Below are positions 27,928 through 36,839 of a DNA stretch of 58,355 nt, piece by piece. The notes beneath the pieces were generated by a model that searched no databases, had not been told where the DNA came from, and was given only the letters and a program-made list of their open reading frames with translations. Both the position numbers and the translations under genes were made by a program. Source of the DNA: Bacteroidales bacterium. Lineage in GTDB: Bacteria; Bacteroidota; Bacteroidia; Bacteroidales; UBA7960. The stretch covers positions 1 through 58,355 of the forward strand of contig JAAYLH010000098.1 of assembly GCA_012521995.1 (NCBI GenBank), in the 5' to 3' direction. Position 1 is the stretch's first letter. Each line of letters begins with the position of its first letter.

Positions 27928-28953
27928 ATGGCAACCCAAATTTTTCTTCAATTAGGCCTTCTTTCCAACAGTATTGGACAGGATTGGATCAACCTGACCG
28001 TATTGTTTCTGCTCCTGGGCGTGACCGGCCTGTTATTTGTGTTCGTTCATCTGCACAACATTGAAAAAAAGAAATACCTCCGGCTGTTGGAGCGATACCT
28101 GGGTGAAATGGAAAAAATCAATGGAAACCTTAGGGAAAGCGAGCAGAAATGTCAGCAATTGATCGACCATATCAATGAAGGTTTTTTACAGGTAAATGAA
28201 AAAGGCATTGTTCTGTTCGCCAACCAGCGTGCGGCTATGATTATTGGTTTACCCATGGAAAAGATCCTCCACCAGCCCATGCCTTCCTGGATCACTTCAG
28301 GTGACCGTCATCCCCTTATGCTGAAAGGAAGCTTTAGGAAAGGCTTGAAACACTTCGATCAGGTACAGGTGATGCAGGGCAATAAACCCAAATGGTTCAG
28401 CCTGAAATGGAGTTTCCAGCCCACATCTGAAGGGGAGCCAGGTGCTGCCATTATCTTCAGGGACATCAGTGATAATCTGGCAATGGAAGAAAAGATACAG
28501 CAACTGACAATGGACAATAATGAACTGAACCGCCAGATCAATTGCCTTTTTGACATATCCGATATCAGCGGGGTTCCCAACATTACCTTTCACGGAATTT
28601 TTGAACGCTCCCTCGAAATCATCCCCAATGGGCTGAAGTATTCACACGATTGCTGGGCGGAGATTGTTTTTGAAGGGAAAACCTTTGTGTCGAAGAATTT
28701 CCGCGAAACGCCCTGGAATTTTACAGCGCCCATAAAAATCCGTAAAAAGAAACTGGGCCATGTCAGGGTAGGCTACCTGGAGGAGAAGCCCAGGAGTTCC
28801 CGTGATGCCTTCCACATCACTGAAAAGCTTTTGGTCAAGAATATTGCCGAAAAACTCGGGCAGGTCATTGAGCTGATGAATATGGAAAGCCGCCTGAATG
28901 AAGGACCCTATCAGAAACCTGCAGGCTCCAGGGTCAGGAAAAAAGAATCCTGA
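27928..28953 (+). CDS. Membrane-anchored PAS protein without a kinase domain, 341 aa
   Basis: One transmembrane helix at about residues 23-43 (LTVLFLLLGVTGLLFVFVHL) is followed by a short coiled coil and a PAS domain at about 72-185 (CQQLIDHINEGFLQVNEKGIVLFANQRAAMIIGLP to AAIIFRDISDN). A second sensory-type region follows from about 195 to 320; it resembles a degenerate GAF domain of the kind found in PAS/GAF histidine kinases. No H-box, ATPase, GGDEF, or DNA-binding domain follows, and the C terminus is basic and short. It may act by contacting a separate partner. The ATG at 27928 places the helix properly. Confidence 0.7.
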   Translation: MATQIFLQLGLLSNSIGQDWINLTVLFLLLGVTGLLFVFVHLHNIEKKKYLRLLERYLGEMEKINGNLRESEQKCQQLIDHINEGFLQVNEKGIVLFANQRAAMIIGLPMEKILHQPMPSWITSGDRHPLMLKGSFRKGLKHFDQVQVMQGNKPKWFSLKWSFQPTSEGEPGAAIIFRDISDNLAMEEKIQQLTMDNNELNRQINCLFDISDISGVPNITFHGIFERSLEIIPNGLKYSHDCWAEIVFEGKTFVSKNFRETPWNFTAPIKIRKKKLGHVRVGYLEEKPRSSRDAFHITEKLLVKNIAEKLGQVIELMNMESRLNEGPYQKPAGSRVRKKES

Positions 28954-29027
28954 TTCACCGGCCATCCGGCTAAAGGAAGCTGGTATTCCAAAGAACCCAA
29001 ATCTGAATTCCGCTTTGGAATAAAAAG

Positions 29028-29062
29028 AAAAAGGCCGCCGGGCTTGAATTACCCCGGCGGCC
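29028..29062 (-). terminator. Intrinsic terminator for the oxoamine synthase gene
   Basis: GGCCGCCGGG and CCCCGGCGGCC form a 10-bp GC-rich stem. On the minus strand TTTTTCTTTTT follows. A pyrimidine tract on the other side (CTTCTT) may allow weak use for the convergent PAS gene. Confidence 0.88.
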
Positions 29063-29088
29063 CTTCTTATTTAATGCTGCAAGGTAGC

Positions 29089-30336
29089 TTACTGGTTGAT
29101 GTTCACAAACTGCCCCGAGGAATACTTGCCCGAGTCGAGGTTTTGTTTGATCGTGGTAAAGGCGTCGAGGGTATATTCCACATCATCCAGGGTATGAACG
29201 GCGGTGGGAATAATCCTGATAATGATCACGCCCTTGGGGACAACGGGATAGGCTACAACCGAACAGAAAATATTAAAGTTTTCCCTCAGATCAAAGGCCA
29301 GGTTAGCGCCTTCTGATGGTCCTCCGTTTAAGAATACAGGGGTAACGGGGGACTGGGTATTGCCAATGTTAAATCCGCGTTCCCTGAGGCCTTTCTGAAG
29401 GGCATTGGAAATTGTCCACAGCTTTTCACGGTATTCGGGATGGTTGCGAATCAGCTCAAGCCTCTTGAGTCCACCTACCACCAGGGGCATGGGCAGGGAC
29501 TTGGCAAATATCTGGCTGCGCATATTGTAAGCTAAGTAATTAATCACATCTTTTGTCGAGGCCACAAATCCTCCTATGGAAGCAAATGCCTTAGCAAAAG
29601 TACCAAAGTAAATATCGATGCCATCCTGAACCCCGAGGTATTCGCCGGTGCCTGCGCCGGTGGGGCCCATCGTTCCAACCCCATGGGCATCATCCACAAG
29701 GAGACGGAAATTAAACTCTTTTTTCAAGGCTACAATCTCATCGAGTTTTCCCAAGTCACCTGACATGCCAAAGACTCCTTCAGTGATAACCAGGATACCG
29801 CCACCTGTTTCTTTGGTAATCCTGGTGGCGCGTTCAAGCTGTTTGCGCAGGTTCTCAATGTTGTTATGCGGGTAGACAAAGCGTTTGCCAAAATGCAGAC
29901 GCACGCCATCAATAATACAGGCGTGGGATTCTGAGTCGTAAACAATCACATCGTGGCGGTCAACCATGGCCTCAATGATGGAAACCATTCCCTGATAACC
30001 ATAGTTTAGCAAATAGGCAGCTTCCTTGCGCACAAAGGCAGCCAGTTCATTCTCAAGTTGCTCGTGAAGATCCGTTTGACCCGACATCATACGCGCCCCC
30101 ATGGGCAGTGCCAGCCCATACTGAGCAGCAGCCTCGGCATCCGCTTTCCTGACTTCGGGATGGTTGGCCAGCCCCAAGTAGTTGTTCAAACTCCAGACCA
30201 GCTTCTCTTTTCCCCGAAACTTCATGCGGGTTGATATTTCACCCTCCAGCTTTGGAAATGACCAATAACCATGAATACTTTTTGCATATTGCCCAATGGG
30301 GCCAAGATTGGTAGTTGCCTTATTAAAAACGTCCAC
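29089..30336 (-). CDS. Alpha-oxoamine synthase family PLP enzyme (KBL/AONS/serine palmitoyltransferase-like)
   Basis: The enzyme has 415 residues and is fold-type I. It shows SLNNYLGLANHPEVRKADAEAAA near the N terminus, LLVDDAHGVGTMGPTGAGTGE containing the PLP-contacting D-x-H, and the Schiff-base Lys in FGTFAKAFASIGGF. These enzymes condense an amino acid with an acyl-CoA. In Bacteroidota this sub-family is a candidate for serine palmitoyltransferase, the first step of sphingolipid synthesis, but glycine C-acetyltransferase cannot be excluded. No biotin or threonine-degradation genes are adjacent. It has its own terminator and a promoter region with an 8-bp inverted repeat. Confidence 0.8.
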   Translation of the reverse strand: MDVFNKATTNLGPIGQYAKSIHGYWSFPKLEGEISTRMKFRGKEKLVWSLNNYLGLANHPEVRKADAEAAAQYGLALPMGARMMSGQTDLHEQLENELAAFVRKEAAYLLNYGYQGMVSIIEAMVDRHDVIVYDSESHACIIDGVRLHFGKRFVYPHNNIENLRKQLERATRITKETGGGILVITEGVFGMSGDLGKLDEIVALKKEFNFRLLVDDAHGVGTMGPTGAGTGEYLGVQDGIDIYFGTFAKAFASIGGFVASTKDVINYLAYNMRSQIFAKSLPMPLVVGGLKRLELIRNHPEYREKLWTISNALQKGLRERGFNIGNTQSPVTPVFLNGGPSEGANLAFDLRENFNIFCSVVAYPVVPKGVIIIRIIPTAVHTLDDVEYTLDAFTTIKQNLDSGKYSSGQFVNINQ

Positions 30337-30380
30337 GTCAGTAAAATTTTGGTTATAAAAAAACTCTGTAAACTTACGCT

Positions 30381-30401
30381 TATTTGTCGTATTGACAAAT
30401 A
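30381..30401. promoter_or_regulatory. Inverted repeat over the oxoamine synthase promoter
   Basis: TATTTGTC and GACAAATA form an 8-bp inverted repeat with a 5-base spacer. On the minus strand the TTTG of one half lies 19 bases upstream of TAAGTTTA, a near-consensus -7 box, so a bound protein would cover the -33 element. It is a candidate operator; no matching regulator gene is present. Confidence 0.4.
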
Positions 30402-30453
30402 CCTATTTTTAGATTATATGAGGATTCAAATGCGGACCTGATGGGCCAAGCAA

Positions 30454-31140
30454 TCAGGCAATCAACTGCCTGAAAAACACAATGGGATCAGGGCAAATAC
30501 GGCTATAGTCCTCTTTTTCTGAAGCCAGGCAAACCCCTGGGAAATCACCCCATTTCCCCATCATATCCAGGATAACCTGGAAGTGGAGATGAGCAGGCCA
30601 GTCACCATTGACGGGAAAATTGCCCACTTGGCAAAAAGGAGTGCCCGGGCCGATGCGGTCGCCCGGATGGAGACCCATTAATGATTCCAGGGACAGATGC
30701 CCGTAGAGGGTAAAAAAGGTCTTCCCTTCCAGTTTATGTTCCAGGATGATGGTTGGGCCGTAGTCCCCAAATTGTGCATTGTTCTGGAGGCTGTGAATTT
30801 TGGCATCCAGGGGTGAAAAGACCTCCTGCCCTGCTGGGGCCCAAATATCTACCCCCAGGTGAATGCTGCGGGCTTCATCCTGGTTTTTAGAGAACAAGGC
30901 ACTGCGGCGATAGACCTCACGGTTTTCAAGGTATCCGCCATAACCATATTGTTTTCCGCTCTTCCTGATTTGAGCAGAAATGTACTTATCCAATTGACTG
31001 GTATTCCCAAAATCAATGGTTTGCAAGTCCTTGTTGCTGCCTGAAAAGTCAAGCATAAAAGTGTTCCCCTGATTCAGCTCGGGTTCAAAAAGGGGATGAA
31101 GAGCATCGGAAATCGCATTTATATGATCAATGAAATGCAT
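30454..31140 (-). CDS. M23-family metallopeptidase without a signal peptide, 228 aa
   Basis: The LytM/M23 metal-site residues are all there: HLGVD (H-x3-D) at about residue 126, the auxiliary FFTLYGHLS, and the HLHFQ near residue 188. M23 enzymes usually cut peptidoglycan cross-bridges in the periplasm. Here the N terminus (MHFIDHINAISDALHPLF) has neither signal peptide nor transmembrane helix. The protein may therefore act in the cytoplasm or be a domain with another role. It follows uvrB by 9 bases on the same strand, so the two are likely co-transcribed. Confidence 0.8.
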   Translation of the reverse strand: MHFIDHINAISDALHPLFEPELNQGNTFMLDFSGSNKDLQTIDFGNTSQLDKYISAQIRKSGKQYGYGGYLENREVYRRSALFSKNQDEARSIHLGVDIWAPAGQEVFSPLDAKIHSLQNNAQFGDYGPTIILEHKLEGKTFFTLYGHLSLESLMGLHPGDRIGPGTPFCQVGNFPVNGDWPAHLHFQVILDMMGKWGDFPGVCLASEKEDYSRICPDPIVFFRQLIA

Positions 31141-31149
31141 AAGTGATTA

Positions 31150-33177
31150 TTAATTAAATTTCTCATTTAATAGTTTTTCCAGGGCAAACAACTCATCACG
31201 CAACCTGGCTGCCTCAATAAAGTCAAGGGCCTTGGCTGCCTTTTCCATTTCCTTACGGGTCCTGGTCAAAGCTTTTTGTAATTGCTCTTTGCCCATAAAC
31301 CTGACAACGGGATCAGCGGCAATGTCGGGGGTTTCCTTTTCAAGGTATGCATTTTGAACCGCCTTCCCCAAGCCTGCTACTGATGTTTGACCATGTATGG
31401 CTTCCACCGACCGCCTGATCTGGGCAGGGGTAATGTCGTTTTCCTGGTTATAACGGAGTTGTTTTTCCCGTTTTCTGTCTGTTTCCTCAATGGTAATCCT
31501 CATAGACCTGGTGATCTTGTCTGCATACATGATCACTTTGCTGTTGAGGTTCCTGGCAGCCCTTCCCGAGGTTTGGATGAGTGATCGCTCTGAGCGCAGG
31601 AAGCCTTCCTTATCAGCATCCAATATGGCTACCAGAGAGACTTCGGGAAGGTCGAGCCCTTCACGCAGCAAGTTCACCCCGATCAGCACATCAAAATTCC
31701 CAAGTCGCAGATCGCGCAGGATCTCAACTCTTTCCAGGGTATCCACATCCGAGTGGATATATCTTGCACTCACGCCTGCCCGCGTAAGGTATTTGGTCAG
31801 CTCCTCGGCCATGCGTTTGGTCAGGGTGGTCACCAGCACCCGCTCATCCTTATCCGCCCTCAGGTTAATCTCTTCCAGCAGGTCGTCAATCTGGTTTAGG
31901 CTAGGCCTCACTTCTATCATGGGCTCAAGGAGACCTGTTGGGCGGATCAACTGTTCCACCACCACCCCTTCGCTTTTCTGCAACTCAAATTCGGCAGGGG
32001 TGGCGCTGACAAAGATCACCTGGTTAATGATCTCCTCAAATTCTTCAAACTTCAGGGGCCTGTTGTCCAGGGCTGCAGGCAACCTGAAGCCATATTCAAC
32101 AAGGTTTTTCTTCCTGGAGAAGTCCCCTCCGTACATCGCACGGATCTGGGGGATTGTAACGTGGCTTTCATCAATAACCATCAGGAAATCGCGCGGGAAA
32201 TAATCAAGCAGGCAGAAGGGTCTTGCCCCTGTTTTACGCCCATCGAAGTAGCGTGAATAGTTTTCAATACCTGGGCAGTACCCCAGCTCACGGATCATCT
32301 CAAGATCATAATTCACGCGGTCTTCCAGACGCTTGGCTTCAAGTTCCTGGCCAAGATCCCTGAAATAGCTTGTCTGCCTGACCAGGTCGTCCTGGATCTG
32401 GTGAATGGCAGTTTCCATCCTGTCTTTGGAGGTCACAAAAATGTTTGCAGGGTAAATGGCCATATGATCCATTTCCCCGATCTTTTTCCCGCTAATGGGG
32501 TCTATGGTCTCAAGGGTTTCAACCTCATCCCCCCAGAAAATGATGCGATAAGCCACGTCGGCGTATGCAGGAAACACGTCAACCGTATCGCCCTGAACTC
32601 TGAAATTTCCTCTGTTGAAATCAGCCTGTGTGCGGCTGTAAAGGCTGGTGACCAACTGATGCAACATCTTGTTGCGGCTCAGTATATCCCCTTTGGACAG
32701 CCTGATGATGTTCTCGTTGAAATCCTCAGGGTTCCCAATGCCATAGATGCAGGAAACCGAGCTGACCACGATAACATCCCTTCGTCCGGAAAGCAAGGCA
32801 CTGGAAGCGCTCAGGCGCAGCTTTTCTATTTCATCATTGATAGATAGGTCCTTTTCGATATAGGTATTGGTTGTAGGGATGTAAGCCTCAGGTTGATAGT
32901 AATCGTAATAGGAAACAAAGTACTCCACCGAGTTTTCCGGGAAGAATTGCTTGAACTCCCCATACAACTGGGCAGCTAGGGTCTTGTTATGGCTGAGCAC
33001 CAGCGTGGGGCGCTGCAGCTGCTCCACGACATTAGCAATGGTAAAGGTCTTCCCCGAACCCGTCACCCCCAAAAGCGTCTGCGCAGGGATACCAGCCTTA
33101 AGGCCTTTCACCAGTTGGGCAATGGCTTCTGGCTGGTCGCCCGTAGGCTGAAAATCGGAAACCAGTTTAAAGGGCAT
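31150..33177 (-). CDS. uvrB: Excinuclease ABC subunit UvrB
   Basis: UvrB is the damage-verifying helicase of nucleotide excision repair. The 675 residues show Walker A GVTGSGKTFT near residue 39, the beta-hairpin region VEYFVSYYDYYQPEAYIPTTNTYIEKD, and the DEAD-like MVIDESHVT. Motif VI is SLIQTSGRAARNL, and a C-terminal UVR domain (ALTRTRKEMEKAAKALDFIEAARLRDE) binds UvrC. All helicase motifs are intact. The ATG at 33177 is preceded by a promoter box only 16 bases away, so the leader is short. Confidence 0.97.
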   Translation of the reverse strand: MPFKLVSDFQPTGDQPEAIAQLVKGLKAGIPAQTLLGVTGSGKTFTIANVVEQLQRPTLVLSHNKTLAAQLYGEFKQFFPENSVEYFVSYYDYYQPEAYIPTTNTYIEKDLSINDEIEKLRLSASSALLSGRRDVIVVSSVSCIYGIGNPEDFNENIIRLSKGDILSRNKMLHQLVTSLYSRTQADFNRGNFRVQGDTVDVFPAYADVAYRIIFWGDEVETLETIDPISGKKIGEMDHMAIYPANIFVTSKDRMETAIHQIQDDLVRQTSYFRDLGQELEAKRLEDRVNYDLEMIRELGYCPGIENYSRYFDGRKTGARPFCLLDYFPRDFLMVIDESHVTIPQIRAMYGGDFSRKKNLVEYGFRLPAALDNRPLKFEEFEEIINQVIFVSATPAEFELQKSEGVVVEQLIRPTGLLEPMIEVRPSLNQIDDLLEEINLRADKDERVLVTTLTKRMAEELTKYLTRAGVSARYIHSDVDTLERVEILRDLRLGNFDVLIGVNLLREGLDLPEVSLVAILDADKEGFLRSERSLIQTSGRAARNLNSKVIMYADKITRSMRITIEETDRKREKQLRYNQENDITPAQIRRSVEAIHGQTSVAGLGKAVQNAYLEKETPDIAADPVVRFMGKEQLQKALTRTRKEMEKAAKALDFIEAARLRDELFALEKLLNEKFN

Positions 33178-33192
33178 GGAGGATATTTTTTA

Positions 33193-33200
33193 CAAAAATA
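33193..33200 (-). promoter_or_regulatory. Promoter -7 box for uvrB
   Basis: TATTTTTG on the minus strand fits TAnnTTTG; transcription would start almost at the start codon. Confidence 0.4.
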
Positions 33201-33216
33201 ATCATTTGCTGGCCAT

Positions 33217-33253
33217 AAAAAGAAAAGGGGTTACCAGACTTGCTGATAACCCC
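33217..33253 (-). terminator. Intrinsic terminator for the exported protein at 33274
   Basis: On the minus strand GGGGTTA pairs with TAACCCC around a 13-base loop that can pair further, followed by TTTTCTTTTT. Confidence 0.82.
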
Positions 33254-33273
33254 AGGTAAATTATGAATGAGCC

Positions 33274-33741
33274 TTAAAATACGAACCTGACTGTTACTCC
33301 TCCGCCCAACCAGAAACGCGTATGGTCTATGATGTCAAGGGCCGGAATAAGATCCACTCCAAGGGAGATAGGGATCTCGTCAATTTTATATTCAAGACCT
33401 ACCACACCATTGACACCAAAGCCCGTATGATTTCCTGGGGTTGACCATGAAGGGTGGCGTGAATCGCTGTAAAAACCAATAAAGGCACCACCACCATAAT
33501 ACCAATTGAGTCCGGGGACATCAAATGCATTGGTATGGCGTTGATACATCCCTGAAACGAATAGGCCGCCATAATGAATAGCGCCCACTATTTCAAAGGC
33601 ATCATTACTGGAAATGAATTGCTTAAAGGTCAAACCATTAAAGACTCCACCGCGACCACCAATTCCGGTATTGTAACTCTGAGCCACAGCGGCATAAGAA
33701 AACATAGTTGCGAATACTGCCAAAACAAGAATTTTTTTCAT
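33274..33741 (-). CDS. Exported small beta-barrel-like protein, 155 aa
   Basis: The signal peptide is MKKILVLAVFATMFSYAAVA-QS. The mature chain is rich in Gly and aromatic residues in alternation (IVGAIHYGGLFVSGMYQRH, LNWYYGGGAFIGFYSD, FWLGGGVTVRFVF). It ends in an aromatic residue, as outer-membrane barrel strands do. The length suits an 8-stranded barrel of the OmpW/PagP size class. No catalytic motif is visible. It is transcribed alone between uvrB and the EEP gene and has its own terminator. Confidence 0.72.
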   Translation of the reverse strand: MKKILVLAVFATMFSYAAVAQSYNTGIGGRGGVFNGLTFKQFISSNDAFEIVGAIHYGGLFVSGMYQRHTNAFDVPGLNWYYGGGAFIGFYSDSRHPSWSTPGNHTGFGVNGVVGLEYKIDEIPISLGVDLIPALDIIDHTRFWLGGGVTVRFVF

Positions 33742-33808
33742 AGCATAAAATTTAGTGAATGAAAAAATAAAAATTAAAGTTAATCAATTTTTTTGAATTC
33801 TTTACCTA

Positions 33809-34966
33809 TTACCTTGCTGCTGAGGGTTGAGGCAGGTGAAGCATGGTACGGACAGGATAATGGTCAGAGTATTTCTGATCGCCCCTGAGGTAATTAAAAG
33901 ACTCAAAATGAGGACTGTGGAGAATATAATCAATGCGGAAGCCGGGGATGCTGCGGGTATAGGTACTGCCCAATCCCCGACCGCTCCGGTAGGCATCCAC
34001 AAGGTTTCGCGAAAGCAGCCTGTAAACGTAGGAGGCAGGGGTATCGTTGAAATCTCCTGCAAGGATTACGGGATAAGGTGATTCGCTGATATGTGCAGCC
34101 ACCGTCTCTGCTTGGGGGGCCCTGCTGATAAAGGCCCGCTTCAACCTGCCAATAATCCTGCGGCCGTGCTCCCCAAAGGTCTGTTCTTCATTGCTGCCCT
34201 GGGCTATATTGATCATGTTCTCAACAAACATATGGTCTTCTTCACTCAAGCCTATGGATTCAAAGTGCAGGTTGTAGACCCTGATGGTGTCATTCCCCAC
34301 CCTGATATCCGTATAGATACACAGATTCCCTGCACCCGTCCTGAAAATGATCTTGCCCTTATTGACAATGGGATAGGCGCTTAGGGTAGCAAGCCCAAAA
34401 AAGTTCACCTCTTTTGACGAACGGGTATACTCAAAATGCTGGTGCTTTGCCCTTAGGAAGGTGGACAGGGTGTCAAGAGTCTTGAACTGCCCTTTTCTGT
34501 CATGAACAAACTCCTGGAAGCATACGATGTCGTAATCTTCCTGATCAAGGTAGTGATAAATCTTGTTCCGGTTGGTGAAGTTCAATGTCCATTTGGGCCC
34601 GTAGTTGTACAAATCGAAATTTCGGACATTGTACGACAAGACTTTCAGGTTGACACCTTCCCTTGGAAGTGATTTATGAATGGGATTCCACTGCGCGAAA
34701 TTCCTGAGATGCCCCAAGCCGATCAGGATCACCACCAGGGACAGAAAAAGATATTTCCATTTAAAAATAAACCAGAAGACAATGAAAAGTATGTTGGCAG
34801 CCAACAGCAGCGGATAGGCCAGCCCCAGGAATGCCAAGGGCCAGAATGTGGCAGGGCTGATGCAGGCTGCCAGGTAGGACAACAATAAAAGCAAGGCAAA
34901 TCCTGCGTTGATAAGCAGAAAAAGCTTTCCCGAAAATGAAAGTTTATTTTTTTGTTTAGATGCCAT
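33809..34966 (-). CDS. Membrane-anchored endonuclease/exonuclease/phosphatase family protein
   Basis: Three hydrophobic segments in the first 95 residues (LFLLINAGFALLLLLSYLAA, FWPLAFLGLAYPLLLAANILFIVFWFIF, YLFLSLVVILIGLG) precede a metal-dependent EEP domain. That domain shows VLSYNVRNFD (strand 1), CFQEF (catalytic Glu), ILAGDFNDTP (Asp/Asn) and SDHYPV (catalytic His). EEP enzymes cleave nucleic acids, inositol phosphates or sphingolipids, and the membrane tether points to an envelope substrate, perhaps a lipid. It ends the mutL-rhomboid operon, 15 bases after the second rhomboid. Confidence 0.88.
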   Translation of the reverse strand: MASKQKNKLSFSGKLFLLINAGFALLLLLSYLAACISPATFWPLAFLGLAYPLLLAANILFIVFWFIFKWKYLFLSLVVILIGLGHLRNFAQWNPIHKSLPREGVNLKVLSYNVRNFDLYNYGPKWTLNFTNRNKIYHYLDQEDYDIVCFQEFVHDRKGQFKTLDTLSTFLRAKHQHFEYTRSSKEVNFFGLATLSAYPIVNKGKIIFRTGAGNLCIYTDIRVGNDTIRVYNLHFESIGLSEEDHMFVENMINIAQGSNEEQTFGEHGRRIIGRLKRAFISRAPQAETVAAHISESPYPVILAGDFNDTPASYVYRLLSRNLVDAYRSGRGLGSTYTRSIPGFRIDYILHSPHFESFNYLRGDQKYSDHYPVRTMLHLPQPSAAR

Positions 34967-34981
34967 CCGGACTTCCTGTAA

Positions 34982-35872
34982 TTAATCCTTTCCGCTCACT
35001 TTAAACAACAATTCCTTTTCCTTGCTTGTCAGGCTCTCATAACCGCTTTGCGAAATCTTGTCAAGAATACGGTCAATCTCCTTCTGGCGATCGGCGCGTT
35101 GATCATTGTATTCATCGTCGGTCAGAGGCCTTCCCCGCTGGTATCTAACGCGCATCCTCGGCGTTCTCGAAAACAGGGAACCAAGCGATTTCATCCAACG
35201 GTTGATGGGGCTTGAAGGGTCTTTTCCTGCCAGCAGCCTCTTCGCATAAAAAGAACCCCAGAAAGCGCATCCGAGGTGGGCAATATGCCCCCCGGGATTT
35301 CCCCTTTCAATGCTCAGAATATCAATCAGAACGAATACTATTGCAATATATTTTAGCTTGATCCTACCCAGCAGCAGCAAGGGTAGTTCAAAATCAGGCA
35401 TGTACACGGATATGGCAATAAAGATGGCCAGAACTGAGGCTGAAGCGCCCAGGGCGACCGCTACAGATCGTACTTCACTAAAAACCGGGAACAGGTTAAA
35501 CGCCAGCACAAAAAACAAAGCTCCAAATAACCCCCCAAGTATATAGTTAACCGTCAGCTTTCCTGTCCCTATAAAATCGCTGAAAAGACGCCCGCCCACA
35601 TACAGCATGATCATATTGAAGATCAGATGGAAGAAGTCAAGGTGCAGAAACATATAGGTCAGCAAGGTCCAGGGCCTTGACAGGATCCTCATGGGGTTGG
35701 AAGAAACCCCAAGCCAGGCGGTCATGACATCCCCAACCCCCTGAACATTCCAGAGGAAAAAGATTAGCCGCACAAAATTAAGCAGAATGAATACCCCCAG
35801 ATTGATCATGATCAGCCTTGAAAGCACGGTACCCTTCAAAAAAAACTGTTTGATTTCTTTCAGCATCCCCAA
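34982..35872 (-). CDS. Rhomboid intramembrane serine protease (second of a tandem pair)
   Basis: This is a multi-span membrane protein of 296 residues. The family features are HLDFFHLIFNMIMLYVGG (HxxxN in TM2), the nucleophile in ALGASASV (G-x-S), and the catalytic His in GGHIAHLGCAFWG. The C-terminal 80 residues form a hydrophilic tail (RMRVRYQRGRPLTDDEYNDQ, then KISQSGYESLTSKEKELLFKVSG) seen in many Bacteroidota rhomboids. It lies 19 bases after the first rhomboid. Substrates are unknown. Confidence 0.92.
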   Translation of the reverse strand: MGMLKEIKQFFLKGTVLSRLIMINLGVFILLNFVRLIFFLWNVQGVGDVMTAWLGVSSNPMRILSRPWTLLTYMFLHLDFFHLIFNMIMLYVGGRLFSDFIGTGKLTVNYILGGLFGALFFVLAFNLFPVFSEVRSVAVALGASASVLAIFIAISVYMPDFELPLLLLGRIKLKYIAIVFVLIDILSIERGNPGGHIAHLGCAFWGSFYAKRLLAGKDPSSPINRWMKSLGSLFSRTPRMRVRYQRGRPLTDDEYNDQRADRQKEIDRILDKISQSGYESLTSKEKELLFKVSGKD

Positions 35873-35891
35873 AGCTTAAGGTTATCAGAAA

Positions 35892-36737
35892 TTAATAAAA
35901 GCGGTTCTTCATTTTTTTACCCCAGTAACGAATCAGGAGAAAACCAAAGATCATGCCCCCAAGGTGGGCAAAATGGGCTACATTGGCCCCGCCACGTCCG
36001 GTTATGCCAAAGAACAGTTCCAGACCACCATAGATCATGACGAAATATTTTGCCTTGATGGGAATGGCAAAGAACACATAAATAAGCGAATTCGGAAACA
36101 GCATCCCAAAAGCCAGAAGGATTCCAAAGACTGCGCCTGAAGCACCTACCACTACAGGGGCGTTAAGGTAATCCACGCGGTACTGATTCATAAAGTTTAT
36201 CGCCCTGACCAGGGCCTCCTGCGGATTGGTGTTCACCAGGACATTGTATTCCTGCCTGAATGCCTCAAAATTGGCTTGAATGTCATAACTCACCACCTTT
36301 AAATGTTCTGAATTGACAAAGGCCAAAACCCCTTCGTTGCTGGGATTCTGCAAGAACAGGTCAATGGCCTGCAGGGTGGGAAGCATCTGTAAGTACACCA
36401 CCAGGTAATGAATGATGGCAGCTCCAAAACCCGTTACAAAATAATAAATGAGAAATCTTTTTGAACCCCACACATTCTCCAGCAGGTTTCCGAACATCCA
36501 CAGGGCAAACATATTAAAAAACAGGTGGGTGAAGCTGCCGTGCATAAACATATACGTCACCAGCTGGTAAGGATTGAAGTTGGTTGCCCCGAAAAAATGT
36601 AATCCAAAGATTCTGTACAGATCAATATGAAAAGCAGAATCAAGGGCAATGGTCGCCAGGAAGAACAAACCGTTGATGATCAGCAGGTTCTTAACGGCAG
36701 GGGGGAGCATGTTGAAGCCTCCTGAAGCTAATCGCAT
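35892..36737 (-). CDS. Rhomboid intramembrane serine protease (first of a tandem pair)
   Basis: The 281 residues carry YMFMHGSFTHLFFNMFALWMFG (HxxxN), VVVGASGAVFGILLAF with the catalytic Ser, and ANVAHFAHLGGMIFGF with the catalytic His. Compared with the second copy it has a large insertion of about 75 residues between helices (LPTLQAIDLFLQNPSNEG to MNQYRVDYLN) and lacks the hydrophilic tail. The copies are diverged, so probably not redundant. An earlier in-frame Met at residue 10 (MLPPAVKNLLI) is an alternative start. It follows mutL within the same operon. Confidence 0.92.
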   Translation of the reverse strand: MRLASGGFNMLPPAVKNLLIINGLFFLATIALDSAFHIDLYRIFGLHFFGATNFNPYQLVTYMFMHGSFTHLFFNMFALWMFGNLLENVWGSKRFLIYYFVTGFGAAIIHYLVVYLQMLPTLQAIDLFLQNPSNEGVLAFVNSEHLKVVSYDIQANFEAFRQEYNVLVNTNPQEALVRAINFMNQYRVDYLNAPVVVGASGAVFGILLAFGMLFPNSLIYVFFAIPIKAKYFVMIYGGLELFFGITGRGGANVAHFAHLGGMIFGFLLIRYWGKKMKNRFY

Positions 36738-36839
36738 TCGTCGGGGGTTTTAAAGGTATTTATGATCAACGCCTATCCCAGTAAAATTGTTTGGGAACAT
36801 TTGGCATATAAATAAGTAGGCAAAAATACGAAAATTCAA

